A DNA stretch of 64,000 bases from Alistipes communis (GTDB lineage: Bacteria; Bacteroidota; Bacteroidia; Bacteroidales; Rikenellaceae), in the NCBI RefSeq assembly GCF_006542665.1, contig NZ_AP019735.1, positions 62,001 through 126,000 on the forward strand, in the 5' to 3' direction. The notes under the pieces are model-generated. The model ran no database searches, was not told the origin of the DNA, and saw nothing but the letters and a program-made list of their open reading frames with translations. Shown here piece after piece: positions 60,695 to 64,000 of the stretch. Within the stretch, counting starts at the first letter, position 1. Each line of letters begins with the position of its first letter. Both the position numbers and the translations under genes were made by a program.

Positions 60695-60710
60695 TAAGTG
60701 CCGAGATCGT

Positions 60711-60742
60711 TTTGCAGGATTGGGGATAAAATTGTATATTTG
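60711..60742 (+). promoter_or_regulatory. Bacteroidetes promoter for the ECF sigma gene
   Basis: TTTG at 60711-60714, a 20-base spacer, then TATATTTG at 60735-60742; both boxes match the -33/-7 consensus. The ATG is 26 bases downstream. Confidence 0.8.
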
Positions 60743-60768
60743 GCAAAACAGCCTTAACGATCTTAACG

Positions 60769-61341
60769 ATGTCAGCCTCGAAGCTCCCGATCTCGCAGCG
60801 CGATTTCGAACATCTGTATATGACTTACAAGCCACGGTTCCTGCGTATCGCCCAATCCTACGTTCGGGACGCTATGACCGCAGAAGACTTGGTTGCGGAA
60901 AGTTTTATTCAATTCTTGGAAAGCCGTGCGACGGTGGACACGGAACATATTCCGGCCTACCTGCTTTCGTCGGTCAAAAACCGATGTTTGAACTATCTGC
61001 GGGATTGCAAGCGGCACCATGAGGCGCACGACAAACTGCGCACATCGGCTGTCCGGACATTGGAGCAACACCTCGATATTCTGGAAACGACGCTTCCGGA
61101 AACGATGCGCTATGCGGAAGTCAGCGAGATCATCGAACGCACGCTCCGGGGGATGCCCGAGCGCACGCGGCGCGTTTTTCTCGCGCACCGTATAGAGAAT
61201 ATGAGCTACAAAGAGATCGAACGGCTGTACGGCCTTTCGGAACGTCAGATCAACTACCGGCTCCAGACAGCCAAAGAGCAACTTCGCGTAGCACTGAAAG
61301 ACTATGCCCCTCTGCTGGCATTGTGGACGGTGCTTCATTAA
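60769..61341 (+). CDS. ECF sigma-70 factor (Bacteroidetes expansion type)
   Basis: 190 residues. Region 2 is FEHLYMTYKPRFLRIAQSYV RDAMTAEDLVAESFI, and region 4 is TRRVFLAHRIENMSYKEIER LYGLSERQINYRLQTAKEQLR. There is no adjacent FecR-type anti-sigma gene within the window and no SusCD pair; the next gene is on the other strand. It may be a chromosomal or ICE regulator without a linked partner. Target promoters are unknown. Confidence 0.9.
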   Translation: MSASKLPISQRDFEHLYMTYKPRFLRIAQSYVRDAMTAEDLVAESFIQFLESRATVDTEHIPAYLLSSVKNRCLNYLRDCKRHHEAHDKLRTSAVRTLEQHLDILETTLPETMRYAEVSEIIERTLRGMPERTRRVFLAHRIENMSYKEIERLYGLSERQINYRLQTAKEQLRVALKDYAPLLALWTVLH

Positions 61342-61442
61342 GCCGTCCGCGACAAAATAATAAGATTGCTAACAAGTTTTTACCCCTCTACTAATTACAT
61401 ATTCAAGAAAGAGGTTCAAATAGTAGAGGTGCAATACAATTA

Positions 61443-62522
61443 TCATTTATATTTTGTTATTCCACATATATTTACATTGTCGTTATAATCATATAAAATG
61501 GCGACACTATATCGTGCCCGCGTTATAGCGACATATAACTTGCACTTACTTGTCGGTTTCAATTCTATTCCTCTGATAATCCAATCTAAAATAGGCTTTG
61601 TTGGATATATGAGAACTCTATCGAATGACAAACCTTTGGATACCCCGAAATTCAATGTCGGGTATGCAGGATGGGTATCGGTACTTTTACTCTGTCGTAA
61701 CTGAATAGGACTGTATTTCTGTAAATATTCTTCCACATCTGTTTGCCGAAGAAAATATACCCCTTTATGCTCTATTTCAGATGTATTATCAGACGTTGTT
61801 GCAATCATATCAGGATATAGTTTATTTGAAAAATCACAGATTTCAGATACACACCGATGGTTTACATTCAAAGATTGTGAATCAATATCGAGGTTAAATT
61901 TCATTTTGCGACTTTTGAAATAATCCAATATATTAGACCGTCTGAATTGTTTGTGTTTAGCAGAACTATTTGTTGAGAAAGTTCCTTGACGAGGATCTCC
62001 TACTAATAGAATTTCCAGTGGAGAAAGAAATAACTTATCTAAAAATTCCAAATCATATCCGGCAAGATCTTGCACCTCATCAATGAAAATATGAGTATAT
62101 ATTTTGGATAATCGGGATATTACCGCTCCATTGGAGCGTTCGTCGCAGCGGCAGGCGAACTTGGCGATTTTGTCGGAATATATTTTTTTATCCCCAGTAA
62201 GATAATGACGTTCGACATTCGTTTCTCGACTACGCAAAGCGGATTGGCTGTTTACTAAAGATAACCCGACGATATTCTTGTCATATAAATATCCTTGATA
62301 GGGCCTGACCCCATGTTGTAACAGAAATGAGAACCATGTTTGAATGACGACATTGGATGGTATGCATCCGTTTCTTTCAAAAAAACGGGTTCGTATTTCC
62401 TTCTCATTTTCGTCTGTAAATGTAGTGATAAGTATAGTGGCATTCCGCAATAGGAGTGCCGTTTCTATAAGATGCGTCGTTTTGCCGGAACCCGCAGCTG
62501 CTATAATGACTTTGTTGTTCAC
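61443..62522 (-). CDS. gajB: UvrD/Rep-like helicase, Gabija GajB candidate
   Basis: 359 residues, short for a UvrD helicase but in the GajB range. Motifs: Ia/Walker A VIIAAAGSGKTTHLIETA, motif II YTHIFIDEVQDLAG, III EILLVGDPRQGTF, IV SLNVNHRCVSEI, V FGVSKGLSFDRVLIYP and VI KCKLYVAITRARYSVAIL. The start overlaps the nuclease stop by four bases (ATGA). GajB binds ssDNA or termini and works with GajA to block phage. The A+T-rich composition points to acquisition. Confidence 0.85.
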   Translation of the reverse strand: MNNKVIIAAAGSGKTTHLIETALLLRNATILITTFTDENEKEIRTRFFERNGCIPSNVVIQTWFSFLLQHGVRPYQGYLYDKNIVGLSLVNSQSALRSRETNVERHYLTGDKKIYSDKIAKFACRCDERSNGAVISRLSKIYTHIFIDEVQDLAGYDLEFLDKLFLSPLEILLVGDPRQGTFSTNSSAKHKQFRRSNILDYFKSRKMKFNLDIDSQSLNVNHRCVSEICDFSNKLYPDMIATTSDNTSEIEHKGVYFLRQTDVEEYLQKYSPIQLRQSKSTDTHPAYPTLNFGVSKGLSFDRVLIYPTKPILDWIIRGIELKPTSKCKLYVAITRARYSVAILYDYNDNVNICGITKYK

Positions 62523-64000
62523 AGAATAGCTCTATTTATGTATTCAGGAAATACCAACTCTTCGGTTGTATTGAAAATAGCCAAAGCACAATCCGTCTTA
62601 TGTGCTTTCATGTATTTGTGCAAATCATCAATATTTTCATATGCAGTGCCCATTATGATATTCATTTTATCCAATGAGTTCGCCTTTACAATTTTAGGCT
62701 CCATCGTATTGTAGTTGAATGGCTTATCGCCAATACGCAAATCCCCGGCATCTATCGTGTCATCGAAACAGATGCAAATATTGGGTAAATCCTTGTATTC
62801 CTTGTATTTCTCATTCAAAGCATCAATGTTCCCGTCATTGTCTGTAACTACCGTCACCTGAATCGTAAGGTATTTGGCAATTTCCAAGAATCGTAAAAAC
62901 GACAGATTGCCGACAGCTATTACGTCCACGCCATCTTCTATTGGTAGTTTTCCGTATTTCTTCAAGTAGGCTTTTTGCACGACCAATTCGTCGGAATCTC
63001 CTTCTACCAATATTGCCTTTTGGCAGAGCAAAAGTCGCAGTGTATCGTACCCCGATAATTTCTCGAAATAATCAATCGTGCTTGGCGACAAATCATGCAG
63101 CCGCAATGTCTTTCGATCATGCAACAGAATCAAAGATTTCAGACCTAATTTGTTCGCAACGAAGCTGCTGTGTGTCGAAATGATAATCTGTTTCTCTTTG
63201 CAATGCTCCTTTATGGCAGCTATCAATTCGTTCAGTTTGGAATAAGACAGATGATTTTCCGGTTCTTCCATTAAAATTATACTCGCCTCTTTCGCTTTTT
63301 TATGGGCTAAAGCCAATTTGGTTTTGACGATGCATTGCTCGCCTTTACCGATATAATTAAACGGGATTTTATCCAGATAGGTCATCAGACAATTTTCCCA
63401 TGCGTTTTTCGAGGACAAATCGACGGATAATTCCACGTCTTTATTCGAGATTCTGCTGGCCCCTTTTAATCGAGTGTTGATATTTCCGATAGATTCTTCC
63501 CCCATGAACACCTCCTGCATTTTTCTGTACGCCTGAGTAATATCCACGATCTCTTTCGGTTCCAGACACTCTTTGACGATACGGGATATATAAACGTCCG
63601 ACCCATTCTGATAGCGAGTATTGGACGAGTCTATCAGAGCCGACTTCAACGGAATATTGCGACTTGTTATCAAGCCGTCCCGTGCAAATGACGTCCAAAC
63701 GACATCGTAATATTCAATGGGTAACGTTTTGACATCCTGTTTGATGAGTTCTTCGTAAACATCCCTATAACGTTCGTCAAAGGTTATCTTGTATGACAGT
63801 CCGCAGTCATCCGCTTTGAGGCTATTTTCATTCCCGCAAAACATGGGACAGTCATCGCCCCCGATATACAACTCTATAAGAATATGCGGCAGAGATGCAG
63901 GGCGACCATTTTTAAGATTGTCCAGATACTCATTAACAATATCATTGTTAAACAGATATTGTGATAGCTCATTTTTAAGATACCGGCCATTCAGCATTCC
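62519..64000 (-). CDS. gajA: OLD-family ATPase/TOPRIM nuclease, Gabija GajA candidate (5' end outside window)
   Basis: At least 493 residues; the frame remains open to the right edge, and the ATG at 63997 is probably internal because Walker A is absent. Visible parts: ATPase Walker B SIILMEEPENHLSYSKL and H-loop IIISTHSSFVAN, then TOPRIM with AILVEGDSDELVVQKAY and VTVVTDNDGNIDAL (DxD). This is the GajA layout (ABC ATPase plus nicking TOPRIM). GajB follows directly. Comparison with GajA of typical length suggests about 80-100 residues are missing. Confidence 0.85.
   Translation of the reverse strand, partial: GMLNGRYLKNELSQYLFNNDIVNEYLDNLKNGRPASLPHILIELYIGGDDCPMFCGNENSLKADDCGLSYKITFDERYRDVYEELIKQDVKTLPIEYYDVVWTSFARDGLITSRNIPLKSALIDSSNTRYQNGSDVYISRIVKECLEPKEIVDITQAYRKMQEVFMGEESIGNINTRLKGASRISNKDVELSVDLSSKNAWENCLMTYLDKIPFNYIGKGEQCIVKTKLALAHKKAKEASIILMEEPENHLSYSKLNELIAAIKEHCKEKQIIISTHSSFVANKLGLKSLILLHDRKTLRLHDLSPSTIDYFEKLSGYDTLRLLLCQKAILVEGDSDELVVQKAYLKKYGKLPIEDGVDVIAVGNLSFLRFLEIAKYLTIQVTVVTDNDGNIDALNEKYKEYKDLPNICICFDDTIDAGDLRIGDKPFNYNTMEPKIVKANSLDKMNIIMGTAYENIDDLHKYMKAHKTDCALAIFNTTEELVFPEYINRAIL

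Noticed and set aside
1..64000. tRNA or rRNA genes
   Set aside because: No cloverleaf or rRNA core sequence was recognised by eye; a tRNA scan would be needed to exclude short ones.

Overview
The window looks like part of an integrative and conjugative element (ICE) of the Bacteroidales CTnDOT-type family. The evidence is the near-complete Bacteroidales tra gene order, DUF4134/DUF4133-type TraE and TraF, a MobA/MobB/MobC relaxation set, TAnnTTTG promoters and Bacteroidetes-only families (DUF3872, DUF4906, DUF3575, DUF4116, DUF6922, DUF3244). The high G+C of the tra core suggests Alistipes/Rikenellaceae or a similar gut genus; that host call is inference. Two stretches, the RiPP island and the right-edge defence genes, are clearly more A+T rich and look acquired.

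Layout. 0-4.2 kb (+): two tandem PcfJ-like genes and a block of small unknown ICE genes, ended by a 47-base palindrome. 4.2-10.1 kb (-): a broken ATPase gene, a Fic protein, an XRE-DUF6922 regulator with its own operator, an unknown protein and a DUF4116-repeat protein. 10.1-34.7 kb (-): the conjugation operon traA to traQ. It is altered in two ways. A group II intron sits inside traG, 33 codons before its stop. A complete type V (FimA/Mfa-like) fimbrial cluster plus a DNA methyltransferase and a radical SAM enzyme lie between traO and traQ, where traP would be expected. 34.7-37.1 kb: a non-coding hairpin-rich region (candidate oriT), then mobA and mobB (+). 37.1-40.6 kb: small DNA-binding proteins, an AAA/DUF4143 ATPase and a remnant of a mobC 3' end.

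40.6-56.5 kb (-): a RiPP (modified peptide) island. It has two GG-leader precursor peptides sharing a CISCMKR core motif, each followed by its own S41 peptidase, a SPASM radical SAM maturase, a C39-peptidase ABC exporter with HlyD and TolC partners, a B12-binding radical SAM enzyme, a secreted double-DTG aspartic protease, a third precursor-like peptide, a DUF3244 protein and a membrane TPR/LuxR-type regulator. Fragments of tyrosine integrase genes and intact mobC follow at 56.6-59.9 kb. The mobC 3' remnant at one end and integrase relics beside mobC at the other suggest the island was inserted at the mobC 3' end as a nested element.

60-61.4 kb (+): a small unknown gene, an HU-type protein and an ECF sigma factor, two of these transcription units with clear Bacteroidetes promoters. 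61.4-64 kb (-): a UvrD-like helicase and an OLD/TOPRIM nuclease, overlapping by four bases, that together look like a Gabija anti-phage system; the nuclease runs off the right edge.

The strongest candidates for something new are the modular RiPP island, the fimbrial cluster built into a tra operon with TraQ-like domains in its tip protein, and three adjacent proteins with similar basic C-terminal tails next to a type IV secretion system.
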